DNA from: JANNUT01 sp046331425
GTDB lineage: Bacteria; Acidobacteriota; Polarisedimenticolia; J045
Reading direction: 5' to 3'
Assembly (NCBI GenBank): GCA_046331425.1
Contig: JAXLQU010000005.1
Span: 1-64,000, forward strand
Length of the DNA stretch: 64,000 nucleotides
Part shown: piece after piece, positions 1 to 9,016 of the stretch
How the letters are laid out: every line of letters starts with the position of its first letter
Position numbering within the stretch: position 1 is the first letter of the stretch
Translations under genes and position numbers: made by a program
Notes under the pieces: generated by a model
What the model saw: the letters and a program-made list of their open reading frames with translations, nothing else
Told to the model about the DNA's origin: nothing
Databases searched by the model: none

Positions 1-189
1 CTCGGCCGGCAGCTTCGCGCGCGCTTCTTCCCAGCCCCGAGGAGGGCCGGACACGGCATCGAAGATGGCAGCCAGATCGGCACGACGCAGCGGTTCGAAC
101 ACGTCACGATCCGCCACCGGTTTTATCGCCCAGGCTGAGCCTGTACACAAGGTGAGCGTGACTAACGTAGCTGTCGTGAGCCGGGTCAT
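1..189 (-). CDS. Secreted protein of unknown function, N-terminal 63 residues only
   Basis: This gene runs off the left edge of the window; only its first 63 codons are present and the frame stays open to base 1. The ATG at 189-187 overlaps the TGA of the pseudokinase gene by 4 bp (ATGA), which supports both the start and translational coupling. The first ~20 residues look like a signal peptide: a positive start (MTR), a Thr/Leu-rich hydrophobic core and a plausible cleavage after SAWA. The mature part begins with a charged stretch (DRDVFEPLRRADLAAIFDAV). I do not recognise a family from this fragment. Confidence 0.6.
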   Translation of the reverse strand, partial: MTRLTTATLVTLTLCTGSAWAIKPVADRDVFEPLRRADLAAIFDAVSGPPRGWEEARAKLPAE

Positions 190-1658
190 CGCGCACCTCC
201 CACACCAAAGACCAAATCAGCGGACAACAGACTATCGACGGCCTGCGCCGCTTCGATGGCAGTCATCGTGCTCGAGACGGTATAGAGCGTCGCTGCGCGA
301 TCGAGTTGTACGAGTGCGCGTTGGAACTGCGTTTCCAGACCAGGCTGGTCGAGATTCGATGTGGCGACCTGCTCCAGCTGCTGAAGTGCGCGCTCACTCA
401 GCTCGTCTGCTTGCAACGGTCTGGCGCCCTGCGCTACCGCCCCGCTGCGGAGCTTGACCAGCCGGGCTCGCTCCTCCTCGAGTGTCCGTTGCAATTGCGA
501 CGCAAGCAGCTCGTCGACCGATTGCGGCGCGCCACGACGCACGCGCAGTCCGAACAACATCTGCGTCGCCTGCCGAGCCCCCTCACGACGCGAGACACCC
601 TCGACCTGTTGACGCAGTTGTTGCTCTTCGGCAGAACTGCGCATCGCCCACCGCGCGACTGAAACTGCCGCAACGATCGTCAACAGCACCGCAGCGCCGA
701 TCCACAGCATTCTCCGCCGATCGAACCAGTCGTGATTGAGCGCTGTGTGCGCTTGCTTGCGAGCCCGTTTCAGCAACGGTTCGGCTTGTTCTTCAGCTCC
801 GAGACGGATCGCTTCGCGACAGACAGCGGTCGCCCCCAGCACATCGTTGCGACTCAACAGTCGCTCGGCGTCGGCCAACAGTCCTTGGACCTTCGTCTCC
901 AATCGCTGCAGCGCATCGCGAGCCCGCAGAGCGTCGACATCCTGAGCATCGCCTCCCGACTCGACCCAGCCATCGTAGGCCCGTCGCAGAGTCGGGAGAT
1001 GATCAGAAACGATCGCTGCGCGCAGCGATGCGGCGGACCCACCCCCTTTTGCGGAGATCGCCCCGGTATCTTCACGCTCGCGTTGCGCGCCGGTCGTTTC
1101 GTGTTCTGCCGATGTCAGCGAGCGACCGCCCAGCATCGCGCTGAGTGCGGCAGTGTCGCGAGCGCGCGATTCGGGAGCGTCGGAACGTCCTAGTCCCCAG
1201 CCGGCGATCGCCAACTCGCCCGGGCCCAACACCACCACGTGTGGACCCAACGCCCCATGGGCACCACCGGCCTGATGTGCGTCGCGCAGCCGACGTTGAA
1301 GTTCTCCACGCAAACCAAGCGGGATCGCTGTTCCTGCCGCGATCCGCTCCGCCAACGAAGGACCTTCCGGAACTTCGTCCACCACGATCCTTCCGAACCG
1401 CTCGTCACGCAGAACACGTCTGACCGTGCCGAAGATCTCCGCCAGCGAGCCATCCAACGAGGGCTCCACCTCTGGATCGTCGATCGTGAACACGAGCGCG
1501 CAGCCATCTCCGCTGGCGCTGCGAGCCCGCGCAGTAAAGATCCCGGAATCTACCGGCAAGACTCTCTCGATCACCCAGGCACCAGCCAGGCTGTCCCCCA
1601 CTGATGGGGTCGAGGTCACCGTCGCCGTGGTCAGCGTCTCTTGCGCATCCTTCATCAT
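186..1658 (-). CDS. Membrane-anchored protein with degenerate kinase-like domain
   Basis: A 490-residue protein. Residues ~22-180 read like a decayed Ser/Thr kinase fold. Where an active kinase has the catalytic loop there is HGALGPHVVVL (~134-144), so the catalytic Asp and the Asn are missing, and the DFG position reads AGWGLG. A Ser/Gly-rich linker follows, then a helical stretch (~240-305), one transmembrane helix (~317-338) and a long charged, probably coiled-coil C-terminal part on the other side of the membrane. Two adjacent ATGs (1658, 1655) lie behind a GGGGA-like ribosome site. It is coupled to the secreted-protein gene downstream. I infer a non-catalytic signalling or scaffolding protein; the kinase relationship rests on motif spacing only. 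Confidence 0.6.
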   Translation of the reverse strand: MMKDAQETLTTATVTSTPSVGDSLAGAWVIERVLPVDSGIFTARARSASGDGCALVFTIDDPEVEPSLDGSLAEIFGTVRRVLRDERFGRIVVDEVPEGPSLAERIAAGTAIPLGLRGELQRRLRDAHQAGGAHGALGPHVVVLGPGELAIAGWGLGRSDAPESRARDTAALSAMLGGRSLTSAEHETTGAQREREDTGAISAKGGGSAASLRAAIVSDHLPTLRRAYDGWVESGGDAQDVDALRARDALQRLETKVQGLLADAERLLSRNDVLGATAVCREAIRLGAEEQAEPLLKRARKQAHTALNHDWFDRRRMLWIGAAVLLTIVAAVSVARWAMRSSAEEQQLRQQVEGVSRREGARQATQMLFGLRVRRGAPQSVDELLASQLQRTLEEERARLVKLRSGAVAQGARPLQADELSERALQQLEQVATSNLDQPGLETQFQRALVQLDRAATLYTVSSTMTAIEAAQAVDSLLSADLVFGVGGAR

Positions 1659-1911
1659 TTCCCCGCGCTCCGTGGCACACCCTTCGGCGTCCTACGGGAG
1701 TTCCGGGGGGAATCTGTTCCCTGGCGATACGGCGGGCAATCTATTCATGCAGCAATCGAATCGCAGCGTGCTCGGTGGCGTCGGTTTCGAGATTCCGCCC
1801 GGCACTTCGGCCTTGGTGTCGCCCGCGGTCGCGCTGTCTCACTATCGGACAGCAACATCTGGACGCTCCAGCATGTATTGGAAGGTCGCACCACCGAGGT
1901 GTGCGGTGGAG

Positions 1912-3417
1912 CTAGCGAGCCGGCTCCTTTGGTGCGGAAACCAGCACGGCAACGTCCATGTCGCTGGCCCGATCGTGAGCGCGATCGACGATCGTCAGAT
2001 CGGCAGGAAACCGCTGGAACGTTTCGGCTCGCCCCACCACCACAAGCCGCCGGCCGGCGCGCATCTCACCGATCAGTTCCTCTCGATCGAAGTCGTGTGG
2101 CTCGGCCAGATCGGCCCGCTTCCAGGCGACCAAACGCACCTGCTCCCCCAAGTAGAACTCCAAACCCGGCAAGGGGCGTGTTTGCAGCAGTACGACACCG
2201 TCGCGTGTGGCCTCATGCCGAGCCGCGACCAACCGAGCGAGTTCGCGCGAATGTCGATAGTCGGGCAGCCCCGCAGCATCGTATCGCAGCACGATCCAGA
2301 AGATGGCCAGGGCACTCACCCCGACACAGAGACAGAGTTTTCGAACGCGCGACCCGGATAACCACGATGCAATCACACCGGCAGCCGGGACGACGACCGC
2401 GGTTGACAGCGGGAGCACATAGAGCGGTTGACGCGAACGACTCAGCGTGAAGACCAGCAGCCCAGCGAGCACCCAGCCACCCAGCAGGCGCAACCAAGCC
2501 TGGTCGAAGGCCGGGCGCCAAGCGCGAAGACGAAACAACACCACGAGATTCCATGGCAGCGTTCCGAGAAACAGCATGCTGAAGGGCAACCATGGTGGCC
2601 CGTTGCGCCGCAGCTGACCGCTGAAAATCCTCGCATACAACTCGTCGTGCAAGAACACGCGCCAGGCACCTGGTTGCGAGGCCATCATGGCGAGGTACCA
2701 CCACGTTCCAATTACAGCTGCCATCGAGATTCCGAGCGGCGCCCAAAATCGATCGGCACTCGAGGCAACGCGACGTCGCGGCCACGCCAGCAACATGCCG
2801 GCGAGCGGCAGCAGCCCCGGCGGCCCTTTGACGAAAAACGCCGCACCGAGCCCCACCCAAAAAAGCGTCACTCCCGTAGTGCGGTGTTGCGGACGAAGCA
2901 ATGCAACGCCCCCTGCGGTGACGGCAAGAGCGCAACACAAGGCCAACCAGATATCCGCGGTAACGAGGCTGCCGGCTGCAAACGGCAAGCCGCTCGTGGC
3001 CAAGATTGCCGACGCCACGACTGCGGCGCTGAGCCGTTCGAAGATCACGCGTGCCATCGCCGCGACGACCAAAATCCAAAGGGCCAGTCCGAGGCCGACG
3101 CCGAGACGCGCCCCCGTTTCGTTGCGACCAAGCCACGCCAAACCGACTGCCGAGGGCCAGTAGGAGACTGGCGATTTGGTGAGGTGTGGGCGCCCCTGAA
3201 GCTGCGGAACAAACCAATTGCCGGACTCGACCATGGTCCAAGCAGCGGCTGCATATCGGCCTTCATCCGGATCGGCAAGCGGTCGATGCCCGATGAAGGC
3301 GAGCGCATAGAGCAACGCAAACACCGCTATCGCGGCCCAGACCCAAAGCTCGAGCCTTGCCGACGCAGAGCGATGGGGCGACGGGCACTGTTCGGTCGCC
3401 ACCGATAGCGCACTCAT
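1912..3417 (-). CDS. ArnT/PMT-family (GT39-like) membrane glycosyltransferase
   Basis: A 501-residue polytopic membrane protein. The first extracytoplasmic loop carries DPDEGRYA (~residues 48-55), the acidic motif typical of ArnT-like and other PMT-superfamily glycosyltransferases, followed by the usual Leu/Ala/Trp-rich membrane segments. These enzymes use a polyprenyl-phosphate sugar and act on the periplasmic side on lipid A, protein or another acceptor. A soluble C-terminal portion follows the last membrane span (from ~390). The sugar and acceptor cannot be read from the sequence. It is transcribed divergently from the lipoprotein gene, with only 27 bp between the annotated starts. Confidence 0.8.
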   Translation of the reverse strand: MSALSVATEQCPSPHRSASARLELWVWAAIAVFALLYALAFIGHRPLADPDEGRYAAAAWTMVESGNWFVPQLQGRPHLTKSPVSYWPSAVGLAWLGRNETGARLGVGLGLALWILVVAAMARVIFERLSAAVVASAILATSGLPFAAGSLVTADIWLALCCALAVTAGGVALLRPQHRTTGVTLFWVGLGAAFFVKGPPGLLPLAGMLLAWPRRRVASSADRFWAPLGISMAAVIGTWWYLAMMASQPGAWRVFLHDELYARIFSGQLRRNGPPWLPFSMLFLGTLPWNLVVLFRLRAWRPAFDQAWLRLLGGWVLAGLLVFTLSRSRQPLYVLPLSTAVVVPAAGVIASWLSGSRVRKLCLCVGVSALAIFWIVLRYDAAGLPDYRHSRELARLVAARHEATRDGVVLLQTRPLPGLEFYLGEQVRLVAWKRADLAEPHDFDREELIGEMRAGRRLVVVGRAETFQRFPADLTIVDRAHDRASDMDVAVLVSAPKEPAR

Positions 3418-3444
3418 GAATCACCCTGAAGACCATGGCTACTC

Positions 3445-3972
3445 ATGCCGCAGCGTGCGATTCTGGCGGCGATGCGTGACTTCCGCTCGCCCTTCCTCTG
3501 CGCCCTGCTGGTCACGTTGGCTGCGTGCAGCGACTCCGGGACCGAAGACACTCCGGTGCACCAGACGAGCGGAGATGAGGCGGGCGTCCCGAAGGCAGTG
3601 ATTGCCGATCCCTCGTCGTCCGAGATGAGTGCCCCGCTCGGCTCCGGGCCGGGTGATCCGCGGATTCCAACCTGGCCACGCGAATTCCGAGTAATCAGTT
3701 CCGAACGCGTCGGCACGCGTCAGAATCCGGTGTTGGCCTATTCGTTCGAAACGACGCGTTACGCACCGGAGGCGGCGATCCGGCTCCTGATCGAGGCGAT
3801 TTCGCGGGTTGCCAGTGGCACTCCGCAGGTGGGCATCGCAGCAGACCCGAGTGGTTCGAGCGTCGGTCAGGTACATGCGACGGATCTCGCCGCGGCACTG
3901 CACGCGGAACGGCGGGGACCGACCACCGTCGTGCAACTGTTGATGGAACGAGCACGCGCTCGATCAAATTGA
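3445..3972 (+). CDS. Small lipoprotein of unknown function
   Basis: A 175-residue protein with a lipoprotein signal: a hydrophobic core FLCALLVTLAAC followed by SDSG, giving a lipobox LAAC with Cys28 as the predicted lipidation site. The in-frame ATG at 3472 would give a more usual 18-residue leader (MRDFRSP...) and is behind a GGCGG stretch, so it may be the true start. A Ser/Pro/Gly-rich linker (~45-75) precedes a small globular domain with the helix APEAAIRLLIEAISRV. No enzymatic motif is visible and I do not recognise the family. It converges on the SWIM-protein gene 10 bp downstream. Confidence 0.6.
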   Translation: MPQRAILAAMRDFRSPFLCALLVTLAACSDSGTEDTPVHQTSGDEAGVPKAVIADPSSSEMSAPLGSGPGDPRIPTWPREFRVISSERVGTRQNPVLAYSFETTRYAPEAAIRLLIEAISRVASGTPQVGIAADPSGSSVGQVHATDLAAALHAERRGPTTVVQLLMERARARSN

Positions 3973-3982
3973 GTCAACGAGT

Positions 3983-5824
3983 TCACGGCGAGTTCAGCCA
4001 CGTTCTCACGACGGTGTGCGCCTTCGACAAGCTCTCCACGGTCTCTTCCCACTCCGCAACGTCGCCGTCAGCCAGAAAAGCACGCTTGGCTTGCGTCAAC
4101 AGCGCCTTCACATCGCCGTAGTAGCGGGCCTGCCCTCTTGCCAGGAGGCGTGACGCGAGATGTACCGCGATCCGAGCCGACGCGCGCGGCGCTTTGGCAT
4201 CCAGCCTCGCACACGCGCGCGATAGCGTGAGTGGCTCGGCGGAGAGCACGAACTGAGAGTCGGCGTCGAGACGATGTACCAACCGCTCGAGATCTTCCGA
4301 CTCGACACACAACTCGACGAAGGAGGAGGCATCGGCAGCGCTCTCTGCAAAGTCGATCGCTCGCCTGCGCCATTCACCTCGCTCTCCTTCTGAGACCGTC
4401 GCCAGCAGTCGCCGGAACGCGACAGTACCAGGCTCGGCAGCGAACGATTCCCATGCGGCTGCGTTGGCGTCGCGTCTGCGGTCCAGACGAATCAGCAGTT
4501 CCACGCGCAGATCGTTCAGCGCCGCACGCGCGCTCCCGCGCGCGCGATCACGCCCACGTTCGAGCCAGCGAAGCGCTTCAGCCAACTCTCCGGCCTGTGC
4601 AAGCCGACCGGCCGAGGCCACGATTTCCGGACCATCGAGTCCTTCCGCGTCGCAATGAGAGAGGTACTCCTCGAGTTGTCCCCGGGCTTCGGCGGTCTCG
4701 CGTAACGCGGCACGCACGCGGCTGGTGAGCGGGTCGAACGACAAGTCGTCGGCATCGAGATGAGCCGGCCGGCTCTTGAGTCGAGATTGCAAAACGGGGC
4801 GCAACAAGGCAGCGAGTGTGTCCAGACCGATCGGACCGAGCGCCGCTCTCGCCTCCAAGATCAAACCGTTGGTCAGATCGCCAGAATCCTCCATCAACCA
4901 ACCGAAGAGTTCCCTGGCGAGCGCTTGGCGATCGCGCGACGGCACACCGACCCAGCCTCGGATCCAAACCTCGAGCATGCGACGGACGGCGACCGACAAA
5001 GCCCCATCGCGATCGTCGACCGACTCGAGGCGCTGCCAACACAATCCCGCGATTTCAGCGATCAATCCGAGCGCAGTTTCGGGATGCCCACTCTGCATCA
5101 AACGGCCGATCGAGCCCGTGATCTCTTCGAGATCGGCGGCAACCCGCGGGAGTTCGAAGCGGGTGAGTTGCGATCCAGGTCGCAGCGCCGCGCGCGCAGC
5201 CTGGCGAAACAAGCGAATGTCGAGTGACTCGCGCGCGTTGACCCTTTCGACGAGTTGCGCCTCGATCAGCCGATCGTGTGTCGCAACCTCAGCCAGCGTG
5301 GTCGCCAGCCAAACCTTGGGAAGCGACAGCAAGCGATCTCTGAGCGGCTCGACCGATGTGTCAGTCGCAGTCGAGGAGCTCTCACGATCGGTTGGTTGAT
5401 TCGTCGCAGGCGACCGCACGGACAATGGATCGCTCGATGGAGACGAGTCGAGTGCTGGTTCCGCGGCGTCGATCCGAGGCGAGCCCTGACCGCGAGCCTG
5501 CCGCTCGAGTTGGAGCAACAACTCCTCGTCACCAGCCACCGCTAGCAACATCGCCCCCACATGCCAGCACATCCCGCGCGTATAGGGGCAGGAGCATTCC
5601 GGTTCGAGGTGCCCCTCTTGCAGACGCACCACAGAGTGGTAAGCGGTGCTCGAAGACCCGCTGACATGGGCTCTCACGGCGGCGCCGTCGACCCAAAGCT
5701 GCTCGACACGCCCCTCCTGAAAGTACTCCCGTGCCCGCCGCACGACGTGGTCTCGGGCGAGCAGTTCCTCGATCTGGGGGACGGTCAAGCGGCGAAGGTG
5801 ACCCAAGAGAACGGCGGCGGTCAT
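3983..5824 (-). CDS. SWIM zinc-finger protein
   Basis: A 613-residue protein from the ATG at 5824. A GTG at 5890 would add 22 residues that look non-coding, so I prefer 5824, which is preceded by GAGGAAAG. Near the N-terminus is a complete SWIM zinc finger: C77-x-C79-x6-C86-x-H88, after the usual lead-in VRRAREYFQEGRVEQLW. SWIM domains bind DNA or protein partners. The remainder is largely alpha-helical and charged, with repeat-like helices, and I see no catalytic motif in it. The gene diverges from the TPR-kinase gene at 5907, so the two may share a control region. Bacterial SWIM proteins often sit by SNF2 helicases; none is present here. Confidence 0.8.
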   Translation of the reverse strand: MTAAVLLGHLRRLTVPQIEELLARDHVVRRAREYFQEGRVEQLWVDGAAVRAHVSGSSSTAYHSVVRLQEGHLEPECSCPYTRGMCWHVGAMLLAVAGDEELLLQLERQARGQGSPRIDAAEPALDSSPSSDPLSVRSPATNQPTDRESSSTATDTSVEPLRDRLLSLPKVWLATTLAEVATHDRLIEAQLVERVNARESLDIRLFRQAARAALRPGSQLTRFELPRVAADLEEITGSIGRLMQSGHPETALGLIAEIAGLCWQRLESVDDRDGALSVAVRRMLEVWIRGWVGVPSRDRQALARELFGWLMEDSGDLTNGLILEARAALGPIGLDTLAALLRPVLQSRLKSRPAHLDADDLSFDPLTSRVRAALRETAEARGQLEEYLSHCDAEGLDGPEIVASAGRLAQAGELAEALRWLERGRDRARGSARAALNDLRVELLIRLDRRRDANAAAWESFAAEPGTVAFRRLLATVSEGERGEWRRRAIDFAESAADASSFVELCVESEDLERLVHRLDADSQFVLSAEPLTLSRACARLDAKAPRASARIAVHLASRLLARGQARYYGDVKALLTQAKRAFLADGDVAEWEETVESLSKAHTVVRTWLNSP

Positions 5825-5906
5825 TTTCGAACGGCTTTCCTCGTGAGGGAACCAGGATGGCCCCTGCCCGGCGGCGGACCCTATCTTCACACGGTAAGGC
5901 GACTGA

Positions 5907-8870
5907 ATGGCGAGAGTGTCTGTTGGAAAGGCTCGTTGGGCGGCACTCCGTGGCGACTACGCCGCGGCGGGAGACCTTTACCGACTCGCGGGGGATCTGT
6001 CCCGCGCTTTGAAGATGTATCAAAAGGGTCGGCAGCATCGCTCAGCGGGGGAGATCGCTGCTCAGCTCGGCGACCACGTTACCGCTTCTCGCGAGTTGGA
6101 GATTGGCGGGCAGTTCGTCGAAGCCGGTGAAATGGCGCTGCGTTCCGGTGATCGTGAACGAGCCGCTCGGATGTTCGTCGCCGGTGGATTGCCGCGACGC
6201 GCCGCCGAAATCCACGAACAGAGCGGTCGCGCCGGCGCCGCCGCCGCACTGTTCGATCACGCAGGTGATCCCAAGCGCGCAGCGCGACTGTTTCTCGAAG
6301 CGCGCGAACCAGACAAGGCAGCGCGCGGCCTCGAGGTGTTGTTCAAAGCGGGGCCCTCCCCTGCCGACCTGAAAGAACTACTCGGTTTGGCCGCGCGCTG
6401 TGGTCAACAGTTCCTCGCCATGGGAGCTCCCGAACAAGGAGCCCGCTGGCTCGAACGTGCGGGACGATCGCGCGAAGCAGCCCGCGCTTGGGAACGAGCG
6501 AGCAAACCGGAACGTGCGATTCGCGCTTACATGGCGGCCGGCGAACCCGACCGTGCTGCTGCCGTTGCCGATGCTCATCCTCCCGATGCGCTCGATCCGG
6601 CACTCGCCGCCGAAGCGTTTCGAGCGGCATGTCGCTGGGCCGAAGCAGCCGCGCTCTATCTCGAGTCCGGTCGCCCGGGCGATGCTGCCACTTGCTTGGA
6701 ACAGTTGGGCTGCTCGGCGGAGGCCGCGTGGGCGCATGAGGCGGCGGGCGATTTTCTCGGCGCCGCAACCGCGTTGGAGCGCGCCGGAGATCACGGCGAT
6801 GCCGCTGACTTCTACAAGAAGTCCGGATCGATGCGCGATGCGGCACGCTGCTATGAAGCAGCGGGCAACCTGGAAGAAGCGGCGCCCCGCTACCTCGATG
6901 CGGGAGATCGACTCGCCGCTGCCGAGATCTACGAACGCCTCGGTGAGATCGATACGGCGATCGCCGTTCTGCAGGCCGCTTCGAGCGACAACGAGATCGG
7001 TGGGCAGGTCGCCGCGCGCATGGGCCGATTGTTCGAGCGCAAGGGGTTGGACTCGCTGGCCGTCGATCAGTATCGGCGGGCTGTCGCCGATCAGGCCCCT
7101 TCCGCCACGAACCTCGAGATCTGGTATCGCCTCGCCAGCGCGTTGGAGCGCACAGGACGCGTACGCGAAGCGATCGCAACGTTCCGACGCGTGATCGCGA
7201 TCGAGTACAACTACCGCGATGCCACACGCCGTCTCTCTCGCCTCGAAGAGCGCGCCGCCCAGATCGTCTCGGTGCGTCGCTCCCCTTTAGGCGACCGTTA
7301 CAAGATCGAAGCCGAACTCTCGCTCGGACTCGTCGGACGGGCGCAAGTAGCGTGGGATGGCGTGATGGACCGCAAGGTCCTTCTGCGCCGTTTCAGCAAC
7401 GAGCTGATCCCACCGGGCCCGGCGGCGGACCGACTGCTGAACGATGCCCGCCGGGTCGCGCAACTTCATCATCCCGTCATCGCTGCCGTGCACGATGCCG
7501 GCCAAGACGATGAAGGGGTGTATCTGATCGAGGAGTTCACACCGGGAGCCTCGTTGGCCGAGTTGATCAAACGTGATGGACCACTGGACATTCCGCGCGC
7601 GGTGCAGGTCATCACGCGCCTGGCCGAAGCACTCGACTACGCGCATGGTTTGGGGTTGCTGGCGCGCTCGCTGCGCCCTGAAACGGTGCTGCTGAGCCCT
7701 TCGGGTGATGCTCGGCTGATCGACTTCGGACTCGGGTTACGCCATACCGATGCGGGCGACGCGTCGCAGGTCTACCGCCCACCCGAAGCGCGTCTCGGAC
7801 AGCGAATGGATCCATCCTCCGATGTCTACCTGCTAGGCGTGGTCGCGTGGGAGATGCTGTTCGGATTTCCACCGCCGGTTCCCGATCCCGAACAAAAGAG
7901 CGCGCCCGTCATGCCTGAGCGCGATGATCGACCACTCCCCGACGTTCTGCGGCGAACCTTGAGCGAGTGTTTGGTGCCCGATCGCACACTGCGACTCGGT
8001 TCGGCGCAGAAACTGCTCGAGGAGTTGCACGGCACTCATCTCTTGCCTGGTGCGTTGATGGCAAACCGGTACGAGATTCTGCGAGAGATAGGACGCGGCG
8101 GAATGGGAACGGTGTTTGCCGCGCGCGACCTGGTGTTGGATGAGCCGGTAGCCCTGAAGGTGTTGGCCGGCCCACTCGACGAAAATCAAGAAAAGCGTTT
8201 CATTCAGGAGATCCGCCTCACGCGCCAGATCAATCACCCGAACATCGTGCGCGTGCACACCTTCGAACGCTGGCGCGAGCTGCGTTTCATCGTGATGGAG
8301 TACATCGACGGCGTCGATCTGCGTCGCTGGGCAGAAGCTCGCAGGCCGATCCCGCTCGGGCGCTCGCTGGAGATCGTGGCGGGTGTCGCAGCGGGACTCG
8401 CAGCCGCGCACCGTTTGGGGATCGTGCATCGCGATGTCAAACCCGAGAACGTTCTGCTCGACGGTGAGGGCCGCCCAAGACTGGTGGATTTTGGAATCGC
8501 GCGCCAGGGGGATGTGCACCTTACGCGCGAAGGATTGGTGATGGGCTCGCCTGCCTATATGGCGCCCGAACAGATCCGCGGCCAAGCCGCCGATCAGCGT
8601 GCCGATCTGTATGCGCTTGGCGTGTTGACCTATTTCCTGATCGCCGGCCGTGAGCCGTTCAGCTCGGAGAATGTCGCCGAGGTTCTACATCAACAGGTCG
8701 AAACGCCGCCTCCGCCGCTCGCGCAGTTTCGGCCCAATGTTCCGCCGATGGTCCAGGCGATGGTCGAGCGGGTCCTTGCCAAGGATCCCAATCGTCGACC
8801 AGCGAGTGTGTTCGCGTTCCTGGAGGAACTCACCGCCGCACGCGCGGAGCTCACCGTCGTCACTGCTTGA
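5907..8870 (+). CDS. TPR-like repeat protein with tandem pseudokinase and Ser/Thr kinase domains
   Basis: A 987-residue protein with three parts. Residues 1 to ~450 are tandem short helical repeats with recurrent AG...AA patterns (for example GDYAAAGDLYRLAGD), resembling TPR/SNAP-type solenoids. Residues ~465-700 are a kinase fold that keeps DFG (D606) but has ARS (586-588) in place of HRD, so it should be inactive. Residues ~722-975 are a full Ser/Thr kinase: Gly-rich loop GRGGMG (from 729), VALK with K751, HRDVKPEN with D843, DFG with D861 and the MAPEQ activation segment. The absence of a membrane helix suggests a cytoplasmic protein. The solenoid probably recruits partners and the pseudokinase may regulate the active domain; both roles are inferred. 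Confidence 0.88.
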   Translation: MARVSVGKARWAALRGDYAAAGDLYRLAGDLSRALKMYQKGRQHRSAGEIAAQLGDHVTASRELEIGGQFVEAGEMALRSGDRERAARMFVAGGLPRRAAEIHEQSGRAGAAAALFDHAGDPKRAARLFLEAREPDKAARGLEVLFKAGPSPADLKELLGLAARCGQQFLAMGAPEQGARWLERAGRSREAARAWERASKPERAIRAYMAAGEPDRAAAVADAHPPDALDPALAAEAFRAACRWAEAAALYLESGRPGDAATCLEQLGCSAEAAWAHEAAGDFLGAATALERAGDHGDAADFYKKSGSMRDAARCYEAAGNLEEAAPRYLDAGDRLAAAEIYERLGEIDTAIAVLQAASSDNEIGGQVAARMGRLFERKGLDSLAVDQYRRAVADQAPSATNLEIWYRLASALERTGRVREAIATFRRVIAIEYNYRDATRRLSRLEERAAQIVSVRRSPLGDRYKIEAELSLGLVGRAQVAWDGVMDRKVLLRRFSNELIPPGPAADRLLNDARRVAQLHHPVIAAVHDAGQDDEGVYLIEEFTPGASLAELIKRDGPLDIPRAVQVITRLAEALDYAHGLGLLARSLRPETVLLSPSGDARLIDFGLGLRHTDAGDASQVYRPPEARLGQRMDPSSDVYLLGVVAWEMLFGFPPPVPDPEQKSAPVMPERDDRPLPDVLRRTLSECLVPDRTLRLGSAQKLLEELHGTHLLPGALMANRYEILREIGRGGMGTVFAARDLVLDEPVALKVLAGPLDENQEKRFIQEIRLTRQINHPNIVRVHTFERWRELRFIVMEYIDGVDLRRWAEARRPIPLGRSLEIVAGVAAGLAAAHRLGIVHRDVKPENVLLDGEGRPRLVDFGIARQGDVHLTREGLVMGSPAYMAPEQIRGQAADQRADLYALGVLTYFLIAGREPFSSENVAEVLHQQVETPPPPLAQFRPNVPPMVQAMVERVLAKDPNRRPASVFAFLEELTAARAELTVVTA

Positions 8871-9016
8871 CGTCTGCGGGACACACTCACGCAACACGCG
8901 CAGGCGCATCGCAGCGCCGCTTCGACCCTCACCCTCTCTCTGTCCGGGTGTCCACTGCAAGTTCGGGAAGCACCCGAAGTAGCTCGTGGCAGTTTCCGCC
9001 GCTGGAGGAGACAACC

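Noticed and set aside
1659..1911. Possible gene or terminator between the pseudokinase and glycosyltransferase genes
   Set aside because: The 253-bp stretch has no frame with a ribosome site on the minus strand and no clear hairpin with a T-run; I see nothing I can support there.
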